64,000 bases of DNA, from contig JAOTOL010001614.1 in assembly GCA_034440575.1 (NCBI GenBank), positions 2,124,001-2,188,000 on the forward strand, given 5' to 3'. The position numbers and the translations under genes are program-made. Of the stretch, positions 34,201 to 45,200 are shown piece by piece. Origin of the DNA: Imbricaverruca yamaguchii. Lineage: Eukaryota > Arthropoda > Thecostraca > Neoverrucidae. Positions within the stretch are counted from its first letter, which is position 1; each line of letters starts with the position of its first letter. The notes beneath the pieces are model-generated. The model worked only from the letters and a program-made list of their open reading frames with translations. It was not told the origin of the DNA and ran no database searches.

Positions 34201-37200
34201 CTGGCAGACACTGGTGTGCTCGGGCAGTGTTGGCGCTGGCAGACACTGGTGTGCCCGGGCAGTGTTGGCGCTGGCAGACACTGGTGTGCCCGGGCAGTGT
34301 TGGCGCTGGCAGACACTGGTGTGCCCGGGCAGTGTTGGCGCTGGCAGACACTGGTGTGCCCGGGCAGTGTTGGCGCTGGCAGACACTGGTGTGCCCGGGC
34401 AGTGTTGGCGCTGGCAGACACTGGTGTGCCCGGGCAGTGTTGGCGCTGGCAGACACTGGTGTGCCCGGGCAGTGTTGGCGCTGGCAGACACTGGTGTGCC
34501 CGGGCAGTGTTGGCGCTGGCAGACACTGGTGTGCCCGGGCAGTGTTGGCGCTGGCAGACACTGGTGTGCCCGGGCAGTGTTGGCGCTGGCAGACACTGGT
34601 GTGCCCGGGCAGTGTTGGCGCTGGCAGACACTGGTGTGCTGCCCGGGCAGTGTTGGCGCTGGCAGACACTGGTGTGCCCGGGCAGTGTTGGCGCTGGCAG
34701 ACACTGGTGTGCCCGGGCAGTGTTGGCGCTGGCAGACACTGGTGTGCCCGGGCAGTGTTGGCGCTGGCAGACACTGGTGTGCCCGGGCAGTGTTGGCGCT
34801 GGCAGACACTGGTGTGCCCGGGCAGTGTTGGCGCTGGCAGACACTGGTGTGCCGGGGGGTGTGAGACACTGGTGTGCCCGGGCAGTGTTGGCGCTGGCAG
34901 ACACTGGTGTGCCCGGGCAGTGTTGGCGCTGGCAGACACTGGTGTGCCCGGGCAGTGTTGGCGCTGGCAGACACTGGTGTGCTCGGGCAGTGTTGGCGCT
35001 GGCAGACACTGGTGTGCCCGGGCAGTGTTGGCGCTGGCAGACACTGGTGTGCCCGGGCAGTGTTGGCGCTGGCAGACACTGGTGTGTTCGGGCAGTGTTG
35101 GTGCTGGCAGACACTGGTGTGCCCGGGCAGTGTTGGCGCTGGCAGACACTGGTGTGCCCGGGCAGTGTTGGCGCTGGCAGACACTGGTGTGCTCGGGCAG
35201 TGTTGGCGCTGGCAGACACTGGTGTGCCCGGGCAGTGTTGGCGCTGGCAGACACTAGTGCGCCCGGGCAGTGTTGGCCATCCGGCCGTCAGCCAGCCACT
35301 GTCGCCGTCCGGCCGTCAGACGGGATCTGGATGTCCCAGTTGGGATCGGGACTGTGGGACTGTGAGCCGTGGTCACGACCTCGGTTGGGGTGTTCTAATT
35401 GGGATCAGGACTGTGGGACTGTGAGCCGTGGCCACGACCTCGGTCGGGGTGTTCCATGTGGGATCGGGACTGTGAGCCGTGGTGATGACTCGGCCAGGAT
35501 GCTCCAGTTGAAGACCTAGGTTTTATGGATGGAAGAGAGGCTCCTTTCGAAGTGAATCGGCTTACCTTCTTTCAGGGTCTCCTTCGTTGTCGTTTCTTCC
35601 CAAATGTTTAGTGTTCCTTTTAGGTAAAGGCCTTAGCCTGTTCGAATCTGTTTGCCACGCCCGCAAAATTTGGTGGGCTCCAAAGCACCACTAAGTCTGT
35701 CCATCCAGCCCACACACGTGACCCCAGAGAGCATGCCCATATCCGTGGAGAAAGACGATCGTTCTGTCCCATGGCCAGATTGTGGTTCCTGGTATATTCT
35801 GGATAACAAACCCAACTCGGTTCACAATGTTCAGTAGTCTTGCTGGCTAGGGTGTAGAAGCAACTGTCTTGGTCCTTAGGAAATTCGCTGGATTTTATGC
35901 CAGGCTCGAAGTATGCTTGACATGATTCGAAAGCTGCTGCGTCTCTTCCAGGTTTCTTTCAATGCAACCTATTTGTACTGGTCTAGTATATAATTACAAT
36001 CGGTTGTTGCGTACAGTTCAATCGTGAGTAGCCATTTTTCGAATTGTGATTGATAACAGCTAAAGAATGAAAGCTGTTCCAACTGCTTCATAAAGGCGGT
36101 TTTACACTTTCGTCAACAGTGTTTACATGTTGTCGATACCCGATTGGTATTTGTGTTTGTGTGTGAAGCAGGGTGGATAACTTACTTTCCGGGTTTGGAG
36201 TCGGAGTGCAAACAGATCTCTTCCGGAGTACATTTTCATGGACATATTATTTTTAGGGCATGGAATCTATTTGCCGGTAACCGACGGGACAATCATATGT
36301 ACCTAGTCAGTACTTACGTAATATGCATAAGTAATACACATCATTTTTCGGCACATCAAAGCATAGAAACAAAGTGAACAATGGACGGCACATCAAGACA
36401 GGGAGTTGTGATGATCAGCTCAGCTTTGTCTCTCGTAACGCACAGGAGCAATGCGCTTTCCTTTCACTGTTGGTCTCAGTACAAGGCTAGCCAAATGAAA
36501 AACACAAATAATTCACGCTTCACCCTCAGCTCAGAACGCACACCTACCCACATACGCAGCCAATTCCCTGCGCGATACGGACCGGACACCAACACCTCGC
36601 ACGCGACAGTCGGGAGGCAAGGGATCAATCAAGGTCTTGTGTTTGCAGTATGGCACTGTTAAACATGTGTTCAAAGTCGCTAATTGTTATGACGTCATTT
36701 AAGAAATACCTTGCATTGATTGGTTGAAAGACCGTTTTCAGAACAGAAAATGCTAACGAAGCAAGTTTCGATCGGCGGCCTCCGGGACTCCGGGACTCCG
36801 GAAGTCGTCTCTTAAAACGGTCAATTTTTCCCACTATAGAGTGGCTCGAAAGCAGATTTCTGGAGACGCATCGGCCGAATTCGTAGCGACCGGAGGCCAC
36901 TGTTCAGTGCGCAGGCGCGAGGTTTGGCGCGTTGTCGTCGGTATTTCCGCTGATTGTGGTGTAGTGTGGTATGTGTTCGGGTGTTGTCTGTGTGCTTGGT
37001 GGTACGAAAAGTGGCTAGTTTATTTTGTAATCGTAAGTAGAAGAACATGTTTGGCGGATGTTTTATTCAATCTTGTATTAGTTTTTAGTGGTATTTTTGC
37101 TCCTTCTGCATGTTTGTGTCGGAGTACATGTGGAGCCCATTCTATCTAGTATGAATCCGGAGTGCAACAATGTTTTAAGAGGTGAAATATCTTAAGAAGT

Positions 37201-37473
37201 GCCCTAATTCCCACCCTGGTGCGAAGGCTCGATCACATGTTGATGTAGCTGCAATTGGTGCACATTAGCTCCCCCTCCCCATAGGCAGTAACTTGACCGC
37301 TGTTAGCGAGACCCCACGCGGCTGCCTGACCAGACCCTCTCCGGACAGCGCGCACCAAGAGGATGTCGAAGCGAGTGGCAGCCCAGAAGGCACTGGTCGC
37401 CCTGTACAACATAGTCTATCCGGAGAAGAAGATGGAAGAGACGGATGGAGCCGCCGAGCAGTCGGCCAAGTAG
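25213..37473 (+). CDS. two-dsRBD protein (DIP1 / editase B2-like), left copy
   Basis: Exons: 25213-25237, 26205-26314, 26873-26990, 29052-29218, 31312-31608, 32817-33048, 37349-37473; all phases match (1074 nt, 357 residues). The order is a polar N-terminal region ('QIPVIGGYSTSGPDP'), a basic nuclear-signal-like segment ('RKRKNKRLQQQRLRKH'), dsRBD1 from 'TPKNATMALQEV' to 'NRSLARAAASELALQSF', a linker 'PWGALASFALHKLFCDWK', dsRBD2 from 'RNPVQLLHQMRPDTEF' to 'RMSKRVAAQKALVALYN', and a short acidic tail. dsRBDs bind A-form RNA without sequence specificity. The architecture and the ASFALHKLF linker resemble insect DIP1, often labelled editase B2-like; no deaminase exons are seen, so it is not an ADAR enzyme. 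dsRBD1 has odd substitutions (extra Cys, Arg for Lys) compared with the right copy. Confidence 0.82.
26205..26314 (+). CDS. left dsRBD gene, exon 2
   Basis: Acceptor 'TGTTTCAG', donor 'AAG|GTTAGG'. Encodes 'GPMSQPLSNNFVSESRPSQI' and the rest of the N-terminal region. About 96% identical to its partner at 48235-48344. Confidence 0.85.
26590..26753 (+). mobile_element. tRNA-derived SINE, copy B (most intact), 12-bp target duplication
   Basis: 164 bp with box B 'ggttcgagtct' at 26637-26647 and a (CAA/CCA)n tail. Perfect flanking duplications 'ccccatgaaaat' lie at 26578-26589 and 26754-26765. The paralogous right arm keeps one copy of the target and no SINE. Confidence 0.93.
26873..26990 (+). 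CDS. left dsRBD gene, exon 3
   Basis: Acceptor 'GTCTGGCAG', donor 'AGAG|GTGAAT'. Encodes 'PEQPRHSLDGDAPMSGDNQA' and ends 'MPWIKR'. Partner at 47752-47869. Confidence 0.8.
27058..27925 (+). mobile_element. insertion of about 0.87 kb specific to the left arm, with dispersed repeat copy 2
   Basis: Arm alignment breaks at about 27058 and resumes at about 27925. 27090-27480 matches 9470-9960. The remainder contains C/G-run-rich low-complexity DNA. No terminal repeats or coding domain were recognised. Confidence 0.65.
29052..29218 (+). CDS. left dsRBD gene, exon 4 (dsRBD1 start)
   Basis: Acceptor 'CTGGCCAG', donor 'GTG|GTAAGT'. Encodes the basic segment and helix 1 to strand 2 of dsRBD1. By hand alignment it differs from its partner at about 30 of 167 positions, while the 371 bp of intron before it differ at about 4. 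Confidence 0.88.
29420..30050 (+). mobile_element. GC-rich dispersed repeat, copy 1
   Basis: Matches 51135-51650 in reverse complement: a gaggggtgagacc/agagtgc..tcactc segment, 'tatgagcaggcagggcaac', a gatagccgcgcccctcggcc segment and a 'gcctcacgcgggtcaagtggc' segment. It lies in intron 4 of the left dsRBD gene and is absent from the equivalent intron of the right copy. It may be LINE 5' DNA, since a LINE C-terminal fragment follows at 30.3 kb. Confidence 0.65.
30300..30970 (+). pseudogene. LINE polymerase C-terminal fragment with duplicated end
   Basis: 30341-30571 encodes a zinc-knuckle-like C terminus: 'LCGEDSPKCPRSHAPLSVRH', then 'ILLSCPLFADARR' and 'LLGDHSRAVTSGQLFRFRSD'. A second copy of the 'SGQLFRF(L)SD...ICTPR' end lies at 30850-30935. 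Between them is a loose repeat of 'gtttcactgatg'. This is the usual position of C-terminal knuckles in jockey/I-type LINEs. Confidence 0.65.
31312..31608 (+). CDS. left dsRBD gene, exon 5 (dsRBD1 end and linker)
   Basis: Acceptor 'GTTCTCAG', donor 'CCG|GTCAGT'. Encodes strand 3 and helix 2 of dsRBD1 and the 'ASFALHKLFCDW' linker. It is one codon longer than its partner; the middle, roughly 190 bp, is identical to it. Confidence 0.85.
32817..33048 (+). CDS. left dsRBD gene, exon 6 (dsRBD2 start)
   Basis: Acceptor 'CGTCCCCAG', donor 'ACCG|GTGAGC'. Encodes an acidic/serine stretch ('DEGDSESASEGS'), a basic patch and helix 1 to strand 3 of dsRBD2. Confidence 0.87.
33389..35277. repeat. 35-bp minisatellite, about 54 units
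   Basis: A highly uniform array with unit 'cagacactggtgtgcccggg' followed by 'cagtgttggcgctgg'. Variants include T for C in the cccggg core and a few unit-length errors near 33605, 33725, 34635 and 34850. Each unit has the 8-bp palindrome gcccgggc, and a cagtgt/acactg inverted pair spans unit junctions. It lies in intron 6 of the left dsRBD gene and is absent from the right copy. Because 35 is not a multiple of 3 and no stop occurs, very long artefactual reading frames cover it on both strands. Confidence 0.97.
35338..35505. repeat. 60-bp tandem repeat, about 2.7 units
   Basis: Units begin 'gggatcgggactgtgggac' and include 'tgtgagccgtggtcacgac'. The array follows the 35-bp array after 60 bp. 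Confidence 0.85.
36169..37218 (+). mobile_element. hAT-like MITE, copy M1, full length
   Basis: 1050 bp bounded by 'CAGGGTGG...' and '...TTCCCACCCTG' inverted ends. Flanking 8-mers GTGTGAAG (36161-36168) and GTGCGAAG (37219-37226) match in 7 of 8 bases, as expected for an 8-bp hAT target duplication. There is no transposase. It lies in intron 6 of the left dsRBD gene, 130 bp before the last exon. Confidence 0.88.
37349..37473 (+). CDS. left dsRBD gene, exon 7 (dsRBD2 end, stop)
   Basis: Acceptor 'CCGGACAG'. Encodes 'TKRMSKRVAAQKALVALYN' (helix 2) and the tail 'KKMEETDGAAEQSAK', then TAG. It differs from its partner at about 5 of 125 bases, including Val for Glu in helix 2. Confidence 0.87.
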
Positions 37474-38039
37474 ATGGCGCCGCCCACTTCAGGGCTGCCG
37501 ACCGCCGTCGGTTGAGCGTTATGGGGCCGTGTCGCATCGGGTGGCACGTGCTAGTGACACCCGAGGTGCCACCACGCCGGCAGTAGATCTGCCGGCTCCG
37601 AGCGAGACGGTACAGCTTACATTCGACTTGGTGGCACTCTTCTAGCTGGCGAAGTAAACGAGTGGAACAGTTCGTAATGGATAGTTGTTGGGGTCGGGCG
37701 TTCTCCTGTTTGCGCGTGCACATGAGTGGACCGACAACAGCAGACATAAAATAGCATGACTCACGCCGCTTGATCGCTGCGTCGGCGTCTACGGATGGTC
37801 GGTTGTCGCGGCAGGCGGAGGGACTGGTGTGTTGTAGACGTGTGACGTCACCGTATTCATGCCTCGTCAACATTTCTTCACCGTTGTGTCGCGCGTGAAG
37901 CGTTCGTCGCGCGCTTCCGTCACTTCTTGCCGTGCTCTCGTAAAGCGGCCCCGCTACGGTGTGCTCCGCGTTCGATGTTGGTGTCTGCGCCACTGGTAGT
38001 CGGAATCGGAACGGTGTGCGCCTCGTGGACAATACACGT

Positions 38040-41000
38040 CTCGCAGGAAGCTTTGTGTGGGCGGCACCCGGTCCGCCCAGTCGGTAGCCGGCGCCGAGAC
38101 ACGCAGCCGTGACCGGTGGCCGGCAGATAAGGCGGACACGACGGCAGAGGTGCCGTCACGCTGGGAATGGAGCAGCCGCTCACTAGGCCAGACGTCCGGC
38201 GGACACCCAGCGAGATGGATCGCTGACGTACTCATCACACCCGCTGTCCTCTATTCTATGTCTAGTCTTGTGCGGTGACAATGTCACAATTATTGCTTGA
38301 TCTGGTGTATATGGTAGTGCACAGACCACCGCAAGAAATTTGCTTGGTTCTCAAGGAGTTTTGTTCATGCATTTGGGATCGCCTTCAACCTCAGTAGAAT
38401 ACAAGATTAGTCTTGTCTGACTCATAGATCCCTTTCATCACTCAAGGCACTCTTGCTCTTGGGGACCAAATCACAGTCTTCAATAGCCCTGTCTACCTCT
38501 CACTTCGGGGGTTTTCAGCTCGGATGGATCCTCACATGTCCTCGTCAGCTCTTAGGGTCCTGTGCATCCATCAGGGGCCTTTCAAACCCCAAGAGCAACC
38601 CAACCTCTGGCTCTCAAGTGACATGCTTATGCCCCGAGGCCCTCATTGCCCTGATTATTCCTCAGCCAGCCGGGGGCCCTTTTTAGCCGAGATTGCTCCT
38701 TCCGGCTGGCATGGGCATTCCAGTTCTCGAGCGAGAACCCTCCTGTCGTCACGGCTTTTGCCATCATCGGGGCTGACGTTTGAGGACAGGGCGCTTTCCA
38801 CGTAAGCTGTTAGATGTACTTTAATTTTTCCTCGGTTATGTATCTGCACAGGCACCTAGAGGGCTTCATCGGAGTCGCTGGAGGCGAGTGACTCCTTAGA
38901 TACGTCACTGTTTATTTTTAGCAGCCCGGGGCTCCTCAAAAGACTCAAAAGAGCACCTTACGTAGCACAGGGGATCCCCCACTTCGGCCTGAACCGTTTC
39001 GATGGCTCTGGAGCCTTCTCGTCAGTGTGAAGCCCGCTGTCAGCTTTGAGTCCCTTTCCATCGGCGTGAGCGAAAGCCGATCCAGTGGCCCCGCACGTCC
39101 TGCTCGGGACACCGTCCGTCGGCTCAAGGGCCTTCTTTCACGGCTTAGGATACTCCCTGTACGATCGGAGGCCCCTCTGCCAACAGCTGGGACCTTCCCG
39201 ATCACGCAGGGAGCATCTGTGCGGCTTCGGCTCCCTCCGTCGACCCAGGGCTCTTCATGTCGGCTCTGGACCCTCTCCGACAGTCCATGGCATCCAGCGG
39301 CTAGGGGTCATCTTAGTCGGCGCAGGGGCCTCCTTAGCAATCCATGACCTGTATCGGGCCGGAGGCTCTCTATCAACGGCTTGGTTCTCTCCCTCAGACC
39401 AGGAGCCTTCATACAGTAAGGGCCCTTCCTTACGGTCTGAGATCAACTGGCAACTTGGCTCATCCGTCTTCTCCGTGACCCTCTACAATTACCCAGGCCC
39501 TTTCCTGACAGGCCGGGCCCCTTTCCAAAAGTTCCGACTCTCTCTATCAGGCTAGGAGGCCTTTCTTCGGCTTTGGCCCCACCGTCAGCTCAGAGGCCCT
39601 TCATGTTGGCTCGGAGTCCTCTTCGTCGGCCCGGGGCTCTTCTAACGATCCGGGACCCGCTCCGTTGACCTGGAAGCCCTTCACGTTAGACAAGTACAGG
39701 GCCATCACAATCTTCTCAAGCTTCGTTTACACGGAGCCCTCTTCGTCGCCCGGGGATCCTTTCCGTCAGCCCGAAACACCTTTCGTCAGTCTAGTGGCAC
39801 TGCACATCGGGCCAGGATGTCCTTTCTGACCCTCTCTGACCCTCCAGGGGGCAGCTGTCCCTTTGGCGACACGCCACTATACTACCTGCAAACAAATGAA
39901 TGTAAAACCTAACATCGATTTGTGAAACAGCCGTTTCAACAACCACCATAGCAATTTGATGGTAAATGTCCAAAATAAGTGGAGGGTGAAAGGCACACAG
40001 AGAAACGTCCCATTCTCTAACCGCACGATATTACAGGAAAATACATGTACATCGCGTGCAGGTGTTGGAATTAAGTCTTCGTAGGAATTTAGGTATTCGT
40101 GCATGGTTTTCCGAGGGAACTATGCTCTGAAAATAAGGGCCTGGACACCCCCCAAGCTCGGTGAGACGTGTCCAGCCCGACTAAGCAACGAACGCGGTCT
40201 TAACCGTCGTAAGAACCGTCGTAAACGTACGAAGGCCGAAATAAGAAACTTGGTACCTTGGAGTCTTGCTACGTGAGTGCATGTGGACCCACAGCGCTTC
40301 AAATATCGACGCTTTGATGGTTTGTCATCTATTGACGGGCGTGACCTTTTTGCAATACGCTTCGGTTTCCCTCGACTGTCACACTGAGGGCGAGTTATCT
40401 GATATCTGACACAGGTGCGTATCTTTACACAGGTCGAGTCCAAAGCTCATTTTGGTACCTCGACAGTCGCCGTCCAACTGGACGTTTGAACTCGTCTGCT
40501 CAGCCGGTTCTGTTCGAGCAACGGCAGTCATGTGCTGTTGTTCGGGCCATGACTAGTTTGACATTAATGGTGCTGCCAGAGACTAACTTCGCTACAGTAG
40601 CTCAGACAGTCTTGGGATACTGCTTGCAAACCGAAGTACCTGGAAACCCGGAGAGCCGAAACTGTAGATAAGTACCTGACCCGCACAATGTTCCCAGACA
40701 TCCAGTTCCGCACCTCATGCCCTGCGACTTCCGCTGAATTGGGATGATCAAAATGGCTAGAGATGAAAGTGTAGGAATGCTATATAAAAGTGTATCCGTT
40801 CGACCCAAGTGCTAAATAATGTAGTTATCCAGGAATCATCCCGCAATAGTTGACTGTCAAGCCGGATATGTTACCAGTGTGGTGAGATCATCAACGATAC
40901 CAGAGCCGACGGCCGCCGATCGACTGTGGATCGGCGTCCGGTGACGTCCCGTCAGGTCTAAAGTCTAACATGTGGGTCTTACACCCCGTTGGAGTTCATC

Positions 41001-41550
41001 CACCCTTGCAGCCATGGTGGATGTGGAACGGCTGTCGGATGTTAAGCCAATAGCGAGGAAACGCGCTGTTGCCGTGCCAGTCGGCCAATCACGCCTGCCG
41101 CGAGATGTCGCCCGGTGCTGGGCGTATGTCTGCCAATGGCCGACGGCAGTTAGGGAAAACAATCGGTCGCGGGCGGACGTGGAGACGGTGGAAATACTGT
41201 AACTGGCGAGCTTGTCGATCGCGGTGCTGGCAGTGGCACTTCTACATTGCTGTCAGCATTCATCTTTTTGCCATACTGTTATCTTGCTCTCGCACTCTAT
41301 CTAGTCGTCGCTGAATCTGCCGTGTCGTCTTCGCAAATTATAGCACAAATTAACGCTTAACTTAATTACTTAATGCTGAACTGTTCTGACTGAGGGGATC
41401 GCAACGCGGTGGCCCTATATACTATTCACTGGCAAAGAGGAGCTTCCCCACAAAAGAGACTCGCTGCACACCACGGGAGCAGGTCAGATTGAGCCGGCAC
41501 CACAGCGACTTTTCGCACACACGAAGTTTAATTTGAGGCGTGTATTGTCC
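38040..41550. other. spacer between the inverted arms
   Basis: No gene recognised. Contains the degenerate array at 38450-39860 and unique sequence at 39.9-41.5 kb. Arm homology stops sharply on both sides. Confidence 0.6.
38450..39860. repeat. degenerate minisatellite of about 30 bp
   Basis: Loose recurrence of 'ggcccttc', 'gtcggctcgg' and 'agggcc' every 28-32 bp over 1.4 kb. Units are heavily diverged, so only the rhythm is clear. Confidence 0.65.
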
Positions 41551-42108
41551 ACGAGGCGCACACCGTTCCGATTCCGACTACCAGTGGCGCACACACACCA
41601 ACATCGAACACGGAGCACACCGCAGCGGGGCCGCTTTACGAGAGCACGGCAAGAAGTGACGGAAGCGCGCGACGAACGCTTCACGCGCGACACAACGGTG
41701 AAGAAATGTTGACGAGGCATGGATACGGTGACGTCACAAGTCTACAACACACCAGAGTCCTTCCGCCTGCCGCGACAACCGACCAGCCGTAGACGCCGAC
41801 GGAGCGATCAAGCGGCGTGTCATGCCATTTGATGTTGTCTACTGTTGTCGGCCCACTCATGCGCACGCGCAAACAGGAGAACGCCCGACCCGAACAACTA
41901 TCCATTACAAACTGCTCCACTTGTTTACTTCGCCAGCTAGAAGAGTGCCACCAAGTCGAATGTAAGCTGTACCGTCTCGCTCGGAGCCGGCAGATCTACT
42001 GCCGGCGCGGTGGCACCTCGGATGTCGCTAGCATGTGCCACCCGATACAACACGGCCCCATAACGCTCAACCGACGGCGGTCGGCAGCCCTGAAGTGGGA
42101 GGCGCCAT

Positions 42109-42233
42109 CTACTTGGCCGGCTGCTCGGCGGCTCCATCCGTCTCTTCCATCTTCTTCTCCGGATAGACTATGTTGTACAGGGCGACCAGTGCCTTCTGGG
42201 CTGCCTCCCGCTTCGACATCTTCTTGGTGCGAG
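42109..42233 (-). CDS. right dsRBD gene, exon 7 (dsRBD2 end, stop)
   Basis: Acceptor 'CCGGACAG'. Encodes 'ARTKKMSKREAAQKALVALY' and the acidic tail, then TAG. Confidence 0.88.
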
Positions 42234-45200
42234 CTGTCCGGAGAGTGTGTGGTCAGGTAGCCGCGGGGAGTCTCGCTAATAGCAGCCAAGTTACTGGCCA
42301 TGGAGGGGGGGGGGGGACTAACGTGCACAAATGTGCCCGTTATCATGTGATCGAGCTTCCACGCATCAACACAAATACAAACTGGGTATTGACAATACGT
42401 CAACACTGCTGGCGAAGGTGCACCGCAGCTTCTATGGAGCAGTTGGAGAAGTTCGCATCGTTCATCTGTTATCAACTACAATTATACAAATCATCGCCCA
42501 TGTTTCAACATTACATGATATTGCGGGAACCGATTGCAATTACATATTTTGCCAGTACAAACTCGGCACGAGACGTTTAGGGGGTGAAATAAACACCCGC
42601 CATCGGCCCCTGCCGACGTCCGAGACCAGAAATTGAAATGGTAATCGGAAGGGTTTGGTTGACGTTGACTGGTTGATTAATAGGGCTTTGGGGCACATGG
42701 ACTGCGTCGCGGCGCCCAGTTTGGTTGGTGTTCTTCACATAATTGCATACAGTTCAAATAACGAACAGACATACATGGAGAACAAGTTTACATTGAAAGA
42801 TGCGATTAGCATCCATGGAGACTAGCAACGGAAACTGCGAACACCATCTAAAAATGTTCCAACTGTCGCCGCAGGCGTCGTCCGACGAATCCACCAATTC
42901 CACAGCTGGACAGAATACCGGCCCATGAGCGGCACACGCCCCAGCGACTGACCGGTGGCCTCGAACGACTGGTCGTCGACGGTGGCCGTTGTCTTGTAGA
43001 CCTGGTCGCCAGGCTCCTGCGCCAGTGTCACGAACTGGGTGTCGGGCCGCATCTGGTGCAGCAGCTGCACGGGGTTCCGCTCCGCAGCGTCGTCGGGCAG
43101 CTGGCGCGCCATTTTGGGCTTTTTGGCGCGGCTCCCCTCACTGGCAGACTCGCTGTCGCCCTCGTCCATCGGGTTGCGTTGCGGCTGGGGACGAGTCCAG
43201 CTGTCAGTACGGGCCACGGTCCGAAACAATGAGGAGTGCGGCGATGCCACCGGGTGTCCGGAATGTCGGCAGATCTCTGGTGCGGCGGCGACTACCGGAA
43301 CTCAGGACAACGCATAATTACACAGTGACCCGAGGTCTTTGTGGTGTCCGGAAGGTTCGTAAGTGACTAACCGGGAGGTTCGCCTGGTGACTGAGGGATG
43401 ACTAGTGACCAAGAAGCCTGCCTGGTGACTGAGGCCTGCTTGGTGACTGAGACCTTGGTGGTGGATTGGAGTTTAGGGGCGCGTCGACATCAAGGATCAC
43501 TTTGCGCCCATAACTAAATTTTAATCACTCTACGGTGCTGCTATCATCTTGACTGAGACCTTCCTCGTGACTGATGGGTCTGCACGGCGACTGAGATCTG
43601 CCTATTGACAGAGAGGCCTGCCTAGCGAACAAGCGATATTCCTGGTGGCTGTGGATTGACTCGTGAACGAGAGGTCTGCCTAGTGACCAAGTGACCGAGA
43701 GGCCTGTCTGGTGACTGAGGTCTGCCTAGTGACCGAGAGGCCCATCTGGTGACTGAGGCCGGACTCGTAACCGAGATACCTGCCTAGTGGACAAGAAGCC
43801 TGTCTGGTGACTGAGATCTGCCTAGTGACCCAGAGGTCTGCCTGGTGACTGAAGCCTGACTCGTGACCGAGGGGCCTGCCTGGTGACCGAGACGTGTGCC
43901 TGGTAAGACTTGGACAGACTGGACCTCAGCGGCTACACGGTTGGCATGTTGGGCGCGTCTGGACGGATTGTGGCTGGATGGCCGGCCTGGGCAGCAGTTG
44001 CTCAAGTATCCAACATACGGAACACGAGGACGTCATCAAGCGCTGTTATTTTGGAGTTCGACCAGATGGCGATTGGACCAGATTTGATCAAACGCGCATC
44101 AAGCGGTCTGTACTATTTCCCAAATAGCATGCTCTTTCCGAGAACCGAATGCACTCTCACAGAGATCGTTAGAACATGACGCGTTGAATTAAAATACCCA
44201 GTCATCGTTTCTTTCTTTCATTGAACACTCAAATTGTATCACGCAAAATAAAGTTCCTTCTCTCGACAATATTCAGGGACAATAATCCTACACCTTTGGG
44301 CAGCTTCGCCATTCCCCAGCCAGCACTCCATTCATCTAAATCAATGCGACTGCAGAACGGCTCTTACGGTACAGTGGCAGACGTCGCCAGCACACGCAAA
44401 TGAAGAAATATAACGCACGATGAGAAGAAAAAAACGTGGAGGGAACAAATTCGACCAGAAGCGAAATTTCACAATCAGAAATCTACAAACAAGCATTTCT
44501 CACACGTGGGGTGGCAGGGGTGGGGTACCCCTTCCAGCCTGCGGGCTGACAAGACGTGACGGCCCTCCACTGACCGGTACGAACGGCGTGCGTGTGCCGA
44601 TACCGGCGGTGTCGCCCACACCGTCGGTCGGCGCACTCTCCAGACTGACAGGCGTTCCGACCACGCCGCGCTTCCAGTCGCAGAACAGCTTGTGCAGCGC
44701 GAACGAGGCGAGCGCCCCCCACGGCGTATCGTCCACCACCTCCTCGTGGCCGGCCTCGTTCTTCACCTTCTTCGGCTTGGACACGAACGACTGCAGCGCC
44801 AACTCAGAGGCGGCGGCGCGAGCCAGCGACTTGTTGCTGCCCACGCCGTGGAACTTCTTGCCCTGAACCTGGGAGCAGGTGCGGCGGCCGGCAGCGTGAG
44901 ACAAGGCGAGCGCGGCGGTTCCGGGGTGAGCCCCGGGACATCGGGACCACAGTGCGGGTTAGTTGCTCCAACTTCCTACACATGGGATGCTGTGGTTGCA
45001 CGACTCCCGTGTGAAGATGAGATCAAGAGAATGGAAGTGGACCCTTCAGTGAAAGCGTACTGGGCCGGGTACGAGGCAGAATTGGAGACCTCACACCAGA
45101 AGTGATTCCATACAGATGGTGTGAACTTAGCAAGCCACGTGAGGACACTAACCATGGCATAAGTGGGGGTCCAGAGGAAACAGGAAATAAATAACAGTCC

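Larger units (their letters stand above)
25050..38040 (+). repeat. inverted duplication, left arm
   Basis: This arm aligns in reverse complement with 41550-49470. Homology covers the promoter side, all seven exons, much of the introns and about 570 bp after the stop codon. Arm-specific insertions (26590-26753, about 27058-27925, 33389-35277, 36169-37218) account for most of its extra length. Confidence 0.9.

Noticed and set aside
33389..35277. CRISPR-like array
   Set aside because: Units are contiguous with no spacers, and the window is eukaryotic.
33344..35519. Reading frames of 500-640 codons on both strands
   Set aside because: They exist only because a stop-free 35-bp unit cycles through all frames; no family, codon bias or splice context supports them.
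25213..37473. ADAR RNA editase
   Set aside because: Two dsRBDs are present, but the last exon ends soon after dsRBD2 in both copies and no deaminase HAE/PCxxC motifs occur.
37474..38280. Frames after the left stop codon matched in the right arm
   Set aside because: They follow in-frame stops and reflect duplicated 3' UTR and flanking DNA.
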